A stretch of 47,616 bases of DNA from Rhodopirellula sp. (GCA_002690925.1 NZGD01000070.1:1-47616), one strand, 5' to 3'. Shown: positions 1-8,909, counted from the stretch's first letter. The notes: generated by a model from the sequence alone, not told the origin. Program-made: numbers and translations.

Positions 1-105
1 CGAGTGACAGCGTTGCGAGTGACAGCGTTGCGAGTGACAGCGTTGCGAGTGACAGCGTTGCGAGTGACCGCGTTGCGAGTGACCGTGTTACGAGTGACCG
101 TGACA
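1..105. repeat. 15-bp direct tandem repeat, about 7 units, running off the left edge
   Basis: Seven consecutive 15-bp units are visible. The first four are identical (cgagtgacagcgttg); the last three drift (first cgagtgaccgcgttg, then units ending in gtgtta and gtgaca). The array starts at base 1, so its true length is unknown. One frame is open through it (repeating Arg-Val-Thr-Ala-Leu, stop at 115-117) and a second (Ser-Asp-Ser-Val-Ala) stays open to about 220, so it could be the tail of a repeat protein entering from the left, but nothing proves that it is coding. The core gagtgacag recurs in another 15-bp repeat at 36881-36920. Confidence 0.9.
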
Positions 106-248
106 TCGATAATGTAAGTGAAAACAGTCGAGCAAAGCTATTTCCGTCTTGCCAAAATGGCGTCCGAGCACACATGGGCTGGGTCCTGATGGTGAGAATC
201 GTCGCGTCCGAATCATGATGATATCGCGAAGATGCGTTCCTGTCGGGA

Positions 249-647
249 TCAGGTTGTGGAATCTGGATCAGGTACAGGAGAAAAACATTGCTCTCCAATC
301 ACGAATTCTTCGACGATTTTTCCACCAATCAGGTGTTCTTGGATGATCCGTTCCAGCACTTCGGGGGTGCAGCGACCATACCACACACCGTCGGGAACGA
401 TCATCGCAATGGGCCCAGCTTTACATACACCGCAGCATTGCAGGCCGAGACGTGCCGTACCGCCACTTTGCGATAGCCCTTCTTCCCTAAGGCGTTGTTT
501 TAGATACTTCCATGACTGAGCCATCTGCTGAACGCTGGCGCAACCGGCTTCCCGACGATCATTGCACATCAGAATCAAACGTTCTTTTTCCACCAGTTTG
601 CTCTTCTTCAGCTTCTGGCGGGCTTGCTTCAAACCTCGCTCTGCCAC
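249..647 (-). CDS. thioredoxin-like [2Fe-2S] ferredoxin
   Basis: Predicted 132-residue soluble electron carrier of the thioredoxin-fold [2Fe-2S] ferredoxin family. The cluster cysteines are visible as C28 (in MCNDR) and C36, followed by the C71-C72-G-V-C75 segment; family members use four of these. The segment after it ([16 protein letters not shown]) and the C-terminal helix ([13 protein letters not shown]) are typical of the fold. The N-terminus is a basic helix (residues 5-21). The first codon is GTG; an 8-bp tandem repeat lies directly upstream at 669-722, so the promoter or leader must lie within or beyond it. The nearest gene is the divergent small ORF/permease pair. Redox partner unknown. 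Confidence 0.85.
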   Translation of the reverse strand: MAERGLKQARQKLKKSKLVEKERLILMCNDRREAGCASVQQMAQSWKYLKQRLREEGLSQSGGTARLGLQCCGVCKAGPIAMIVPDGVWYGRCTPEVLERIIQEHLIGGKIVEEFVIGEQCFSPVPDPDSTT

Positions 648-668
648 GTTGTTTTTCTTCTCTATTGG

Positions 669-722
669 AAAAGGGGAAAAGGGGAAAAGGGGAAAAGGGG
701 AAAAGGGGAAAAGGGGAAAAGG
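669..722. repeat. 8-bp tandem repeat (aaaagggg, about 6.75 copies) upstream of the ferredoxin gene
   Basis: Six perfect copies of aaaagggg occupy 669-716, followed by a partial aaaagg to 722. The array ends 22 bp upstream of the GTG start of the minus-strand ferredoxin gene, where on that strand it reads as a C/T-rich tract. Perfect short-unit repeats like this are prone to slipped-strand length change and could alter promoter spacing or leader structure. Confidence 0.95.
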
Positions 723-753
723 ATCAGTTCAGAAAAGTTCTTTTGCTAGCATT

Positions 754-1002
754 TTAATCACAATTATGCGGTGAATTGAAAATACTGCGTAGTGAAGTGA
801 AAACCACCACGTCATGATCGACAAGGTAACCTGCCGCAGGTTTGGAGATGAATCCCTCGCAGCGAGGACAATGGATGACGTCGTTAGGGGCGTTTCGCAG
901 CGGTATTGCCCTGAGGGTGTGTATTTTCCGATATTCGAGGTGACCGTCCCGTTCGCCACCATCAAGATCAGTGTATCCAGTGACCAAAATTGACCGGTAC
1001 AT
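754..1002 (-). CDS. hypothetical small protein with a CPRC motif (tentative)
   Basis: An 82-residue open frame with an ATG start, antiparallel to and overlapping the first 32 bp of the permease gene. The middle reads like genuine protein: a Cys-Pro-Arg-Cys pair at about residues 45-48 preceded by His, and a regular mixed-composition C-terminal part. I do not recognise a family. If the permease starts at 980 rather than 971, the overlap is 23 bp. It fills the otherwise empty 332 bp between the ferredoxin and the permease, which is some support for it. It could equally be a chance frame. Confidence 0.35.
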   Translation of the reverse strand: MYRSILVTGYTDLDGGERDGHLEYRKIHTLRAIPLRNAPNDVIHCPRCEGFISKPAAGYLVDHDVVVFTSLRSIFNSPHNCD

Positions 1003-2119
1003 TCTCGTTTTGTTCCTCCGGACAGCACTGATCTGTTTCTGCTCGATTGCAGGGATTTTTGTTGTTTTTCATGCTTTTTCGCACATGGAAGATCTCTTGC
1101 GGCAGGGGCAGCAGCAAGGCAATTTGGTCACCGTTTTCATGCGTTGTTATGGTCCTTACGTGTTGCTGCTATTTGACATGACGGGTGCCATCATCACGCT
1201 GATGGCTTTTTTGTTTACAGTCGGATGGTTACGACGTACTGGCGAGTTGACAGCAATATTGTCGGCGGGAATCTCACACGGCCGAATCTTCCAGCCAATC
1301 ATTTATGCCAGTTTGGCTATCATCCTTGTTCAGTTGGCGAATCGGGAGTTGGTTCTACCCAACTATCGGGACTCATTATCATTCAAGGCCAAGAAGGTTT
1401 TCGCTGATGGTGAAGAGCCTGTGTCGCTTAAGAAGGATTATATGAATCAAGTGTATCTGGATGGTGAAGGGATCGATGTGAAAATTAACTTGATTCATCG
1501 GCCTAGTTTTCGCCTCGATGGTGATTACCCCGGTTTCGGTGAACTGCTGGTCGCGGACACGGCGCAGTGGTTGGAAGCCGATGCGAAGCACGATGCAGGA
1601 TACTTGTTGAATGACGTCGAATTTCCTGTGTCGATCGACGAACTGGGATCGGTAGGCTTAGAGGACCGTGTGATCCTACTGACTCCGAAGGATTTTTCGT
1701 GGTTGAAAAAGGGTCAGTGTTTTTTCACCACCACAGTGCACCCGGAATTATTGCGAACCAACAAAGAGGCCAAAAGTCGTGCAAGTCTTGCTGATTTAAT
1801 CAGTCGCATGCGTAATCCTGCCATCTTTAATCCACCAAGTTTAGAGGTGATGCTGCACGAGCGAATGGTGCGTGTTCCTCTCGACTTTGGCTTGATCTTA
1901 CTGGGTTTGCCCATTGTCATTAATCGACATGGTCGTGCACTGTTTTTTATGGTCGGAGCGGCCATGTTCACTGTGCTTGGATTCTTCGTCGTCAAAACGA
2001 TTGGCACCACATTGGGTTCGAATGGGATTTGGCTATCGCCCTCGATGGCTGCTTGGCTGCCGCTGATCATTGTCGCCCCCATTGCGTATGTTCGATATCG
2101 AGAATCACAACTCGTATGA
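971..2119 (+). CDS. LptF/LptG (YjgP/YjgQ) family permease
   Basis: Predicted 382-residue inner-membrane permease of the LptF/LptG family, which with the ATPase LptB extracts lipopolysaccharide from the inner membrane and passes it towards the outer membrane. The layout fits the family: three N-terminal hydrophobic segments (about residues 12-35, 61-83, 103-122), a periplasmic beta-jellyroll stretch (about 130-300), then three C-terminal membrane segments (about 310-375). The family-typical arrangement around RTGELTAILSAGIS (about residues 90-103) is present. Start is GTG at 971; a second GTG at 980 is equally possible and neither has a clear ribosome site. It overlaps the following glycosyltransferase by ATGA, so the two are co-translated; an envelope role for both is reasonable. 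LptF versus LptG cannot be decided. Confidence 0.88.
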   Translation: MYPVTKIDRYILVLFLRTALICFCSIAGIFVVFHAFSHMEDLLRQGQQQGNLVTVFMRCYGPYVLLLFDMTGAIITLMAFLFTVGWLRRTGELTAILSAGISHGRIFQPIIYASLAIILVQLANRELVLPNYRDSLSFKAKKVFADGEEPVSLKKDYMNQVYLDGEGIDVKINLIHRPSFRLDGDYPGFGELLVADTAQWLEADAKHDAGYLLNDVEFPVSIDELGSVGLEDRVILLTPKDFSWLKKGQCFFTTTVHPELLRTNKEAKSRASLADLISRMRNPAIFNPPSLEVMLHERMVRVPLDFGLILLGLPIVINRHGRALFFMVGAAMFTVLGFFVVKTIGTTLGSNGIWLSPSMAAWLPLIIVAPIAYVRYRESQLV

Positions 2120-2793
2120 CTCCAGCCGATATCACTGTGGTCATACCTGCTCTGAATGAACAGTCTGCCATCCGTCAGTCCGTGTTTTCTGCCGTTTCTG
2201 CCGGTGCCACTGAGGTGCTCGTATCTGATGGCGGCAGCCGTGATAACACGGTAGAAATGGCGGCCGAAGCGGGAGCTTCATCGGTGGTGCGATCCTTACC
2301 GGGACGTGGACTTCAAATGAATGCAGCTGCTCGGTTGGCGAGAGGGAAATTCATTTTGTTTCTGCATGCTGACAACGAATTGTCTAAGCAGTCTCTCGAG
2401 CAAATCTGTGTGTATGAAAAAGCGGCTTGGGGTGCCTTTCAGCAGCAGATAGATTCACGACGGAAAATATATCGCGTGATTGAGTGGGGCAATGATTTAC
2501 GTGTCCGATGGAGAAATGTTCCATTTGGAGACCAGGGAATCTTTGTGCGACGTTCGCTCTTTGAGGCATTGGGTGGCTTTGCTGAGATGCCCCTGATGGA
2601 AGATGTCGAGCTTTCTCATCGATTACGGAAGATTGAAGCACCTGTGTTATTGCGGGGACCGCTAAAAATCAGCGCCCGCAGATGGGAAAAAAAAGGCGTG
2701 GTACGACAAACGGTGACCAATTGGATGATTCAGCTTTCCTATTCCAGAGGCGTGCCTGTCGAACAACTCGCTCAGAAATACTATGGCAGTTAA
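2116..2793 (+). CDS. family 2 glycosyltransferase (TIGR04283-like)
   Basis: A 225-residue GT-A type glycosyltransferase. The N-terminus gives the nucleotide-sugar fold: DITVVIPALNEQSAI, then LVSDGGSRDNT (about residues 34-44) and FILFLHADN (DXD-like, metal/sugar-nucleotide binding). FGDQGIFVRRSLFEALGGF and PLMEDVELSHRLR in the second half match the TIGR04283 subgroup. The ATG at 2116 overlaps the permease stop (ATGA), deciding the start. No C-terminal membrane segment is seen, so it should act on the cytoplasmic face. The acceptor is unknown; linkage to an LptF/G permease suggests an envelope glycan or lipid. The last 4 bp overlap the convergent recombinase gene. Confidence 0.88.
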   Translation: MTPADITVVIPALNEQSAIRQSVFSAVSAGATEVLVSDGGSRDNTVEMAAEAGASSVVRSLPGRGLQMNAAARLARGKFILFLHADNELSKQSLEQICVYEKAAWGAFQQQIDSRRKIYRVIEWGNDLRVRWRNVPFGDQGIFVRRSLFEALGGFAEMPLMEDVELSHRLRKIEAPVLLRGPLKISARRWEKKGVVRQTVTNWMIQLSYSRGVPVEQLAQKYYGS

Positions 2794-3692
2794 TGGGCCC
2801 GCGGGTGAGCCCGCTCGTACACTTGGCGAAGGTTTGCAGTGCTGACATGCGTGTAGATTTGCGTCGTTGCTAAACTTTTGTGCCCCAGTAGTTCTTGCAC
2901 ACTTCGAATGTCAGCGCCTCGGTCCAGCAGATGCGTTGCGAAACTGTGTCGCAACGAGTGGGGGCTGATTCGGGAATCAAGGCCAGCAGCCGCAATGTGC
3001 TTCTCCAGCATTCTGCCCACACTTCGAGTGGTGAGGATGTTTCCAAAGCGATTGACAAATACTGGTGCTTGTCGTCCCAGCGACTCGGTTTTTGGATGTC
3101 GTATTCGCTTGCGACAGTACCTTTTTATAGCCTTGATGGCGTAAGAGCCGAGCGGGCTGATACGTTCTTTTCTGCCCTTACCACGCACACGGACGACCTG
3201 TTCCAATTCATCCAAGTCTCCATCACGCAAACCCACCAGTTCACTGACACGCAAACCTGCGGAATACATCGTTTCCAGAATGGCTCGGTCTCGCAGTCCA
3301 GCGGTCTCATTTGCCGGGGGGCTGGATAGAAGACGACCAATTTCTGTCGTCGAGAGTACGAGCGGTAGTTTGCGCTGCTGACGTGGATTTCGAAGCGGTT
3401 TGGCTGGATTATCGGTTGCGATACCCTGTCGTATCGCGAACCGGTAGAAGCTCCGTAGAGAAGCTAGTTTTCGTGCGATCGTCGTCCGCGCATAACCCGC
3501 TTCCTGAAGAGCTGCTTGAAAAGCTCGTAAATCCTGAGGAGAGAGCGAATCAGGGCGTGGGATCTTTCCACGGGTCGTCTCAAGCCAGTCGATCAGGCCG
3601 AACAAGTCTTCACGATACGCCTTGATGGTCAGGTCCGAGGCATTACGCTCGGTGGCGAGGTATCGGAGAAACTGAGCGATTCCACTGCGCAT
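2790..3692 (-). CDS. tyrosine recombinase, XerC/XerD family
   Basis: A 300-residue tyrosine recombinase of the standard Xer length. The N-terminal SAM-like core-binding domain covers about residues 1-90. The catalytic set is complete: R148 (SAGLRVSEL), K172 (RGKGRKER), H245 and R248 (HSLRHSFATH), H271 (LLGHKSL) and nucleophile Y280 (TQIYTHV). The family resolves chromosome dimers at dif, with two Xer proteins acting together; only one is seen here and no dif-like site was recognised. A phage or island integrase is less likely given the Xer length and the absence of mobile genes around it. It lies 3 bp after the 81-residue gene and probably shares its transcript. Confidence 0.9.
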   Translation of the reverse strand: MRSGIAQFLRYLATERNASDLTIKAYREDLFGLIDWLETTRGKIPRPDSLSPQDLRAFQAALQEAGYARTTIARKLASLRSFYRFAIRQGIATDNPAKPLRNPRQQRKLPLVLSTTEIGRLLSSPPANETAGLRDRAILETMYSAGLRVSELVGLRDGDLDELEQVVRVRGKGRKERISPLGSYAIKAIKRYCRKRIRHPKTESLGRQAPVFVNRFGNILTTRSVGRMLEKHIAAAGLDSRISPHSLRHSFATHLLDRGADIRSVQELLGHKSLATTQIYTHVSTANLRQVYERAHPRAH

Positions 3693-3695
3693 TGA

Positions 3696-3941
3696 TTAAT
3701 GAAAATCGTCCATGGATAAACTGTCAAACTCTTGGCTTGCAAGCAAATCGTCGTCGCTGGGTACCGCGTCGCGGATCTTTCGACTAAGCATCGCCGCGTC
3801 GTACCAGCTAAAATCCAATTCGGGATCAGCCGCAAACCGCGCGAGCTGGCGGAGAGTTTCGTCTCGGTTTTCATCGTCGAAAAGGAAGATGAATTTCTCT
3901 TCACCTTTGACCAACGCAAGTACGTTGACTTCTTTATCCAT
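3696..3941 (-). CDS. small acidic hypothetical protein upstream of the Xer recombinase
   Basis: An 81-residue acidic, soluble protein with no signal or membrane segment. The N-terminal part (VNVLALVKGEEKFIFLFDD) looks like two beta strands, followed by an amphipathic helix (ETLRQLARFAAD) and an acidic tail. I do not recognise a named family. It stops 3 bp before the recombinase ATG, so the two are almost certainly co-transcribed and may be functionally linked. Regular codon pattern and tight spacing support it as a real gene. Confidence 0.7.
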   Translation of the reverse strand: MDKEVNVLALVKGEEKFIFLFDDENRDETLRQLARFAADPELDFSWYDAAMLSRKIRDAVPSDDDLLASQEFDSLSMDDFH

Positions 3942-4001
3942 GTTGGCAACTGTCCCGAGGGTTGAGCGGTGTGTCGCGCAGGTATTTCACCCTGCCAACG
4001 C

Positions 4002-5096
4002 TCAATATCGGCTCAAGGGCCACCTGAAGATGAGATCGCTTTCCTCTCTTCCGCCCCGAGATTCAAGCATTTCTGTGATGTGCAGGTGACAACAGAAATG
4101 AATGAAATCATCGCTACGTTTTAAGTAACCCTGCCAGCTTGCCGGACGGGCATCATCCGACGACTCAATGTAATTTGAGAGTCTTTCGGTGAAGTATGGG
4201 TCATCTCCACGGTAAATCCTCGTGTGGTTCAGAATCGGTTCGTGGCTGACAATCAGCTTTGGGTGAATGGGCGAAGGTGGGTCTGGAATCAAATCCGTCG
4301 GGTTCGGCCAATGTTCTGGTCGCAACGGGCTGATACCCTCCATCTGCGCGAAGTGAACGTTCGGCTCGGGAGTGGGTAAGCCTTGGGGATGCAGTGCTGC
4401 GTTCGATGAGAAATCTGGATGAGCAGGCAAGGAGTCCAGTTCACCAGATGCGAGTGCTGTCTCTTCCCATTGGGCTCTGGAACGGTTGCTTGGTGTATCG
4501 CGTTGCCAATTTGCCTGACGCGAATTTTCAGGAATTGGTGTTTGTGTGGCAAGTTGACTGCGAGCAAGATCGAATTGCGTGTCTCGAACAATTCGCGACG
4601 GAATGTCACTTTCCTGTCGAGTTCCCCACGGTAGGCCGTAGCCATTGGGAATGGGGTGAAAACCCTCGTTGGCTGCGTACCAGTGCACTGTCATCGCCAT
4701 TCTTGGCGGATAATAGGCATCAAAATCAGTGACTGAACCCACCACTAATGCCTCAACACCCATGAAATCAGCCAATTTCTGAAAGTCTTCACCGCTAATG
4801 GGCTCACCGTGTTGTTGGCTGTAAAGCATCCACTGGGTTTTTGCGACACCGACAGGCAATACCTCAAAACCTGGGATTGCTTGCAAAGCGCCGTAATATT
4901 TTTCCGCCACTACATCCGTATCAACCGTCGGGTTCTTACTCTGGTTGTAGAACGGCAGAATTGCGACGCGTTGGACTTGCGGAAACGGATTGTGAATCTG
5001 ATCCCTTTGGTAAGTCACTGGGCACAGAGAACATCCCAAGCTGCAGAACAAGCACAGCAGAAAGATCGGGGTCGAACCCAGAAGATTGAGTTTCAC
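4002..5096 (-). CDS. putative secreted lipoprotein with a Pro-rich C-terminal half
   Basis: About 364 residues from the GTG at 5096, which gives an ideal signal sequence (KLNLLGS then a hydrophobic run and GC). The frame stays open upstream to an ATG at 5225, but that extension puts 43 non-hydrophobic residues before the signal, so the GTG is preferred. The lipobox is imperfect (Ser at -3, Gly at -1 of the likely Cys). The mature N-terminal third contains VQRVAILPFYNQS and VEALVVGSVTDFDAYYPPRMAM, typical of outer-membrane lipoproteins of the GNA1162/LpoB-like alpha-beta fold that bind partners in the envelope. The second half is Pro/Ser/Asn-rich with low complexity. Exact function unknown; minus strand, upstream of nothing obvious. 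Confidence 0.65.
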   Translation of the reverse strand: MKLNLLGSTPIFLLCLFCSLGCSLCPVTYQRDQIHNPFPQVQRVAILPFYNQSKNPTVDTDVVAEKYYGALQAIPGFEVLPVGVAKTQWMLYSQQHGEPISGEDFQKLADFMGVEALVVGSVTDFDAYYPPRMAMTVHWYAANEGFHPIPNGYGLPWGTRQESDIPSRIVRDTQFDLARSQLATQTPIPENSRQANWQRDTPSNRSRAQWEETALASGELDSLPAHPDFSSNAALHPQGLPTPEPNVHFAQMEGISPLRPEHWPNPTDLIPDPPSPIHPKLIVSHEPILNHTRIYRGDDPYFTERLSNYIESSDDARPASWQGYLKRSDDFIHFCCHLHITEMLESRGGREESDLIFRWPLSRY

Positions 5097-5297
5097 GGAA
5101 TTGCCGGCGCATGGGGAGACGCGAGAATCCTCCACCCCAATTAGGTAATCGACAACATGGGCCGCAAGCTTTAGCTGATTGGAAAATTTTGCCACCGACA
5201 TTTTTTCCAAGAGCAGCGGTTGCAATCAGACATCAGAAGGCAATTAGCTTTGGCTGGCAAAAAAACGGTGCTACCTGCCCCACGCTATTTTTGATGT

Positions 5298-6665
5298 TTA
5301 GCCCAGTGACCAACCGCTCCTTGGTTCTCGTTTGAGGAGTGGCTGCGCTTCGGGGCAGCCAGTGCATTCCATGGAATCTTTGTCCCAAATGATTTTTTTA
5401 CCAAGTCGGTATGCCACGTTGCCCAAGTGATTGGCTTCGGTGAGCGGCCCTGCATAGCTGAATGGGCTTTCTGTGACGGCGTTACCTCGACATGCATCAA
5501 GCCATTGCTGATGGTGACCAGCAGGAGCTGGTAAAAACGGTTCGGGTGGGGTGAAGTCTTTGAAGTCGTTTTCGGGAAGAAGCAGATGCTTGCGGTAGTC
5601 TGAGAGCAACATTCCTTTGGACCCGATGAACAAGACGCCACTTCCCCATTGCGGGATGCCACCCTGTTTCCAGATTTCTGGTTTGTGTGTTCCTTGATGC
5701 CAAGTCATGGTAACGGGAGGGCGTCTACCCATATCGGGTATGTCTCGAGCGTCGTACTCATAAACAGCGGTCATCGAAGCAGGAGCGATTTCGGGATGTG
5801 CTGGTGGCCCACTCGCCTCCACCGTTCGCGGTGCATCAAGACGCAGTGCCCAGAATGGCAGGTCATTCCAGTGGCTGCCAAGGTCAGACATGGTGCCATT
5901 ACCAAAGTCCCACCAGCGGTACCATTTTGGTCCGGGGAAATAGGCTTGATGAAAGGGACGATAGGGTGCTGGTCCCAGCCATAAATCCCAATTTAAGTAC
6001 GCGGGGGGAGTGATCGTTTCTTTGGGCCTGCTGGAAGCGTTCGAGATGTCTCGATTCTTCTTCGCTGCTGCCGGGCTCTGAAGTCCCCACGCTCTCGACA
6101 CCCAAACGTGGACCTCACTGACATCGCCGATGGCACCACTTTGAACGAGTTCGACGACGCGATGATAGTTCTTTGAAGCATGAATTTGGGTTCCCATTTG
6201 GGTGGCCACACCCGCTTTCTCTGCAGCTTCCGTGAGGCGACGAGTCTCGTCAATATTGTAGGCGAGTGGTTTTTCGCAGTAGACGTGTTTTCCGAGCTGC
6301 AGTGCTGGCATCGCGGCGTACGCATGCGTGTGCTCAGGTGTACTTACAACGACAGCATCAACGTCGCTTCCTATGTCATCATAGAGTTTTCGAAAGTCCT
6401 GAAACTGTTTTGCTTTTGGAAATTTATTTCCAGCACTGGTCAAGAATCGACTGTCAACGTCACAGAGGCCCACAACATCGACGCCGGCAGTCCTGGCGAT
6501 CGTTTGCAGGTTACTGCCTCCACGGCCACCTGTACCAATGAATGCAATTTTCATGCGATCATTAGGACTCGCAAATGACATTTCAGGGAGGACAGCCACT
6601 GCGGATATGGCGGCAGCCTGAGCGAGGACACCGCGACGAGTGGTTTGATGATTTGCTGAAGGCAT
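5298..6665 (-). CDS. Tat-exported Gfo/Idh/MocA family oxidoreductase
   Basis: A 455-residue NAD(P)-dependent oxidoreductase. A twin-arginine signal is evident ([20 protein letters not shown], residues 8-27), placing it outside the cytoplasm with its cofactor preloaded. The Rossmann nucleotide-binding motif follows ([11 protein letters not shown], about 40-50), then [14 protein letters not shown] and the family Lys in [11 protein letters not shown] (about 127-137), which acts in catalysis and cofactor binding. The C-terminal alpha/beta substrate domain contains [17 protein letters not shown]. Planctomycetes carry many such paralogues, usually linked to sugar or polysaccharide breakdown, but substrate cannot be told from this sequence. 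The gene stands alone, with its 3' end about 200 bp before the lipoprotein. Confidence 0.9.
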   Translation of the reverse strand: MPSANHQTTRRGVLAQAAAISAVAVLPEMSFASPNDRMKIAFIGTGGRGGSNLQTIARTAGVDVVGLCDVDSRFLTSAGNKFPKAKQFQDFRKLYDDIGSDVDAVVVSTPEHTHAYAAMPALQLGKHVYCEKPLAYNIDETRRLTEAAEKAGVATQMGTQIHASKNYHRVVELVQSGAIGDVSEVHVWVSRAWGLQSPAAAKKNRDISNASSRPKETITPPAYLNWDLWLGPAPYRPFHQAYFPGPKWYRWWDFGNGTMSDLGSHWNDLPFWALRLDAPRTVEASGPPAHPEIAPASMTAVYEYDARDIPDMGRRPPVTMTWHQGTHKPEIWKQGGIPQWGSGVLFIGSKGMLLSDYRKHLLLPENDFKDFTPPEPFLPAPAGHHQQWLDACRGNAVTESPFSYAGPLTEANHLGNVAYRLGKKIIWDKDSMECTGCPEAQPLLKREPRSGWSLG

Positions 6666-6773
6666 TAGACGCTCGCTTGGCTGGGCAATTGATTGGTTGA
6701 ACGAATCTGGACGTTCAGTGCGGAGGACTTCCTGAGTCTAGCGGATCTGAAGGCTGGAGTTGTGTTATGGCAC

Positions 6774-6808
6774 AAAAAAAGGAGTTCCCGGTCATGACCG
6801 GGAACTCC
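6774..6808 (-). terminator. intrinsic terminator of the superoxide dismutase gene
   Basis: A perfect 28-bp palindrome (6781-6808, arm ggagttcccggtca) followed on the minus strand by seven T (6774-6780). It begins 31 bp after the dismutase stop. There are no unpaired bases in the centre, so the hairpin would open a few base pairs to form its loop. Confidence 0.9.
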
Positions 6809-6839
6809 CTCTTAAGCAATTTTCGCATGAACGAGTGGG

Positions 6840-7460
6840 CTAAGCTGCAGCAAGGCGAGCAGCGACCGCATCCCAGTCGACAACATTCCAGAAAGCTGAG
6901 ACGTAATCTGGACGCCGGTTCTGGTAATTCAGATAGTAGGCATGCTCCCAAACGTCCAATCCGAGCAGCGGTGTTCCGCCAATGCCTGCGATCTCGGTCC
7001 CCATGAGCGGACTGTCCTGATTTGCCGTGCTGCCAACTTTCAGTGTTCCACTGTCCACGTACAGCCACGCCCATCCGCTTCCGAAGCGAGTTGCCGCAGC
7101 AGCGGAAAACTGCTCTTTCATCGCGTCGAGTGAACCAAACGTGCTGTCGATTGCAGCGGCAAGGTCGCCGCTTGGGGAACCACCTTTTCCGGGGGCCATG
7201 ACGGTCCAAAACAGTGAGTGATTCGCGTGGCCGCCGCCATTGTTGCGGACGGCACCAAGCTTATCTGCGGGGACGCTTGCCATATTGGAAACTAGGTCTT
7301 CGATGGACTTGCCATCGAGATCCGTGCCAGCGATTGCGTCATTCACCTTGTTGATGTAGGCCTGATGATGCTTCGTGTGATGGATCTCCATCGTTCGCGC
7401 ATCAATATGCGGCTCTAGGGCATCGTAGGCATACGCCAAGGAAGGTAGTGTGAAGGCCAT
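6840..7460 (-). CDS. sodA: superoxide dismutase, Mn-type signature
   Basis: A 206-residue Fe/Mn superoxide dismutase, which converts superoxide to oxygen and hydrogen peroxide. The metal ligands are H27, H81, D169 and H173 (motif DVWEHAYY). Two details favour Mn over Fe: Gly rather than Gln in the [11 protein letters not shown] segment, and the Gln in ANQDSPL. No signal peptide, so cytoplasmic. The ATG at 7460 fits the family N-terminus ([19 protein letters not shown]) and has a ggag 12 bases upstream; an in-frame ATG 15 codons earlier would add residues that no family member needs. Transcribed alone, ending at the palindromic terminator. Confidence 0.95.
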   Translation of the reverse strand: MAFTLPSLAYAYDALEPHIDARTMEIHHTKHHQAYINKVNDAIAGTDLDGKSIEDLVSNMASVPADKLGAVRNNGGGHANHSLFWTVMAPGKGGSPSGDLAAAIDSTFGSLDAMKEQFSAAAATRFGSGWAWLYVDSGTLKVGSTANQDSPLMGTEIAGIGGTPLLGLDVWEHAYYLNYQNRRPDYVSAFWNVVDWDAVAARLAAA

Positions 7461-8216
7461 AACGTTAGACAACTCCGTATGCGGGGCGGATTGAAAATCT
7501 TTCACAGAACGATAGCGGGCCGGCTACCAATCGCAAGAGGCTAATCCGCTGTGTTGTCTAGAATCTCGTTCATCAGATAACTTCTCAGACTCTCCTGAAC
7601 CTGCTCTCAGTAAGCTTTTAAGGAAGCTTTTCGGCGATCTTGATTCTGGATAGGCCGTTGCGCGATGTGTCCGCCTGTGTTGCTGAGTGTGATCGTGACT
7701 GTGTTTACCAAATGTGGTCTCACTTAGCTTCATCACTGCGCTTTGCGTCATTTGCTAGTTACCGTGTTGCCGACCAGTTTGCTTTGGAAATGCCCCGTAG
7801 TGCAAAAAAGAGCGAAGTGGCGATTCCCTGTCGGGCCATGGTGGCTTTCATTCTTACGAGCTTTTTGGCGAGGCTTCGGGGGCGGATGGTGAGGGTGCGG
7901 CTTCTTGAAGCCTGCCAGCAACCGCCTGAAACACTAATTCCCCGCTTTGACAGCCGAGATCCAATCGTGCGCCTTGATATCGCTGTTGATCGGGAAATCC
8001 TCATCGCTTTGTATCCGCGATGACTTTGGTGCACCATTGTAGGATAGATGCGTTTTTACTCTTCAGAGCCCCATCTCACCTTGGGCTCCCGGCGAAGGGT
8101 TCGCGGCAAAATTGTCTGTCTTTGGAGACAAAAAGTTGGATGTCACCAGATGGGGGGATTTCATTCTGATTCCTTCGAATGGTTGCGACTGCGACCCGTC
8201 GTACCTACTATGAGGC
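7461..8216. other. gene-poor interval between sodA and the sigma factor gene
   Basis: About 755 bp without a convincing gene. Two frames are open over most of it (plus 7640-8023 and minus 7759-8037) but they overlap on opposite strands, are Arg/Ser-rich or irregular in composition, and neither resembles a known family. It must hold the promoters for sodA (leftward) and the sigma factor (rightward). A small inverted repeat (ttgtct ... agacaa, about 8113-8132) is visible but not strong enough to call. Confidence 0.5.
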
Positions 8217-8909
8217 GTGTCGGAATGCCAACACTCGCTGCGTGAGAAGTCTGAATTATCTGCAGCGGATAGATTTGGCTCTGGTGTATTGATTGTCATT
8301 CGGCTGGGTTTTTCGCAGCCATTCGGGTCCAACATTGGAAATTTTGGTTTGAGTCTTTCCGATTTCGATCGTGAGCTTTTGCAGTGTTGCCTCGATCGGG
8401 CACCTCGAGCGTGGCAGAATTTTGTGGACCGATTTCTTGGATTAGTCATCCATGTTGCCAATCATGTGGCAGAGTCATGCGGGATCAAGCTGGATCAGGC
8501 TACTCGGGATGACCTCGTCGCTGAGGTTTTTCTTGTCCTGATTGCTGATGACTTTTCTGTTCTCAGAAAATTCCGTCGCAACTGTTCTTTGGCCACCTAT
8601 CTGACAGTGATATCGCGTCGTGTCATCATTCGCAGACTGAATAAGGGAAGGCATGAGGTTGCGGTTGTCAGTCCACCTGAACCGCCTGTTGTTGATGACC
8701 AGTCGCCCAAACGCATGGAAAATGCTGAGCAAGTCCAGATGCTGTTGTCTCAACTTGATGACCGCGAGGCTGCGATAGTACGCATGTATCATCTGGAAGG
8801 AAAGTCTTACGATGAAATCAGTAAAGAAACCGGTCTTGCCGTGAACAGCATTGGGCCAGTTCTCACCAGAGCGAGGGAAAAAATGCGTGGCAACGGGCAT
8901 GAAAGCTAG
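8217..8909 (+). CDS. ECF-like RNA polymerase sigma factor
   Basis: Sigma-70 family protein of the short, extracytoplasmic-function layout. Region 2 covers about residues 48-140 (RAWQNFVDRFLGLV, then DDLVAEVFLVLI and YLTVISRRVIIRRLNK for promoter -10 binding). Region 4 is the C-terminal helix-turn-helix (LDDREAAIVRMYHLEGKSYDEI then VNSIGPVLTRAREKM). No ATG exists before region 2, so the start is non-ATG: GTG at 8217 gives 230 residues with a 45-residue non-conserved head, while TTG at 8349 gives a product close to usual ECF size and is more plausible. No anti-sigma gene is adjacent; an anti-sigma-like protein sits 30 kb away. Confidence 0.82.
   Translation: MSECQHSLREKSELSAADRFGSGVLIVIRLGFSQPFGSNIGNFGLSLSDFDRELLQCCLDRAPRAWQNFVDRFLGLVIHVANHVAESCGIKLDQATRDDLVAEVFLVLIADDFSVLRKFRRNCSLATYLTVISRRVIIRRLNKGRHEVAVVSPPEPPVVDDQSPKRMENAEQVQMLLSQLDDREAAIVRMYHLEGKSYDEISKETGLAVNSIGPVLTRAREKMRGNGHES

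Noticed and set aside
7640..8037. Two opposing frames between sodA and the sigma gene (plus 7640-8023, minus 7759-8037)
   Set aside because: They overlap, are Arg/Ser-rich or irregular in composition, and show no family motif or ribosome site; the interval is better described as non-coding.
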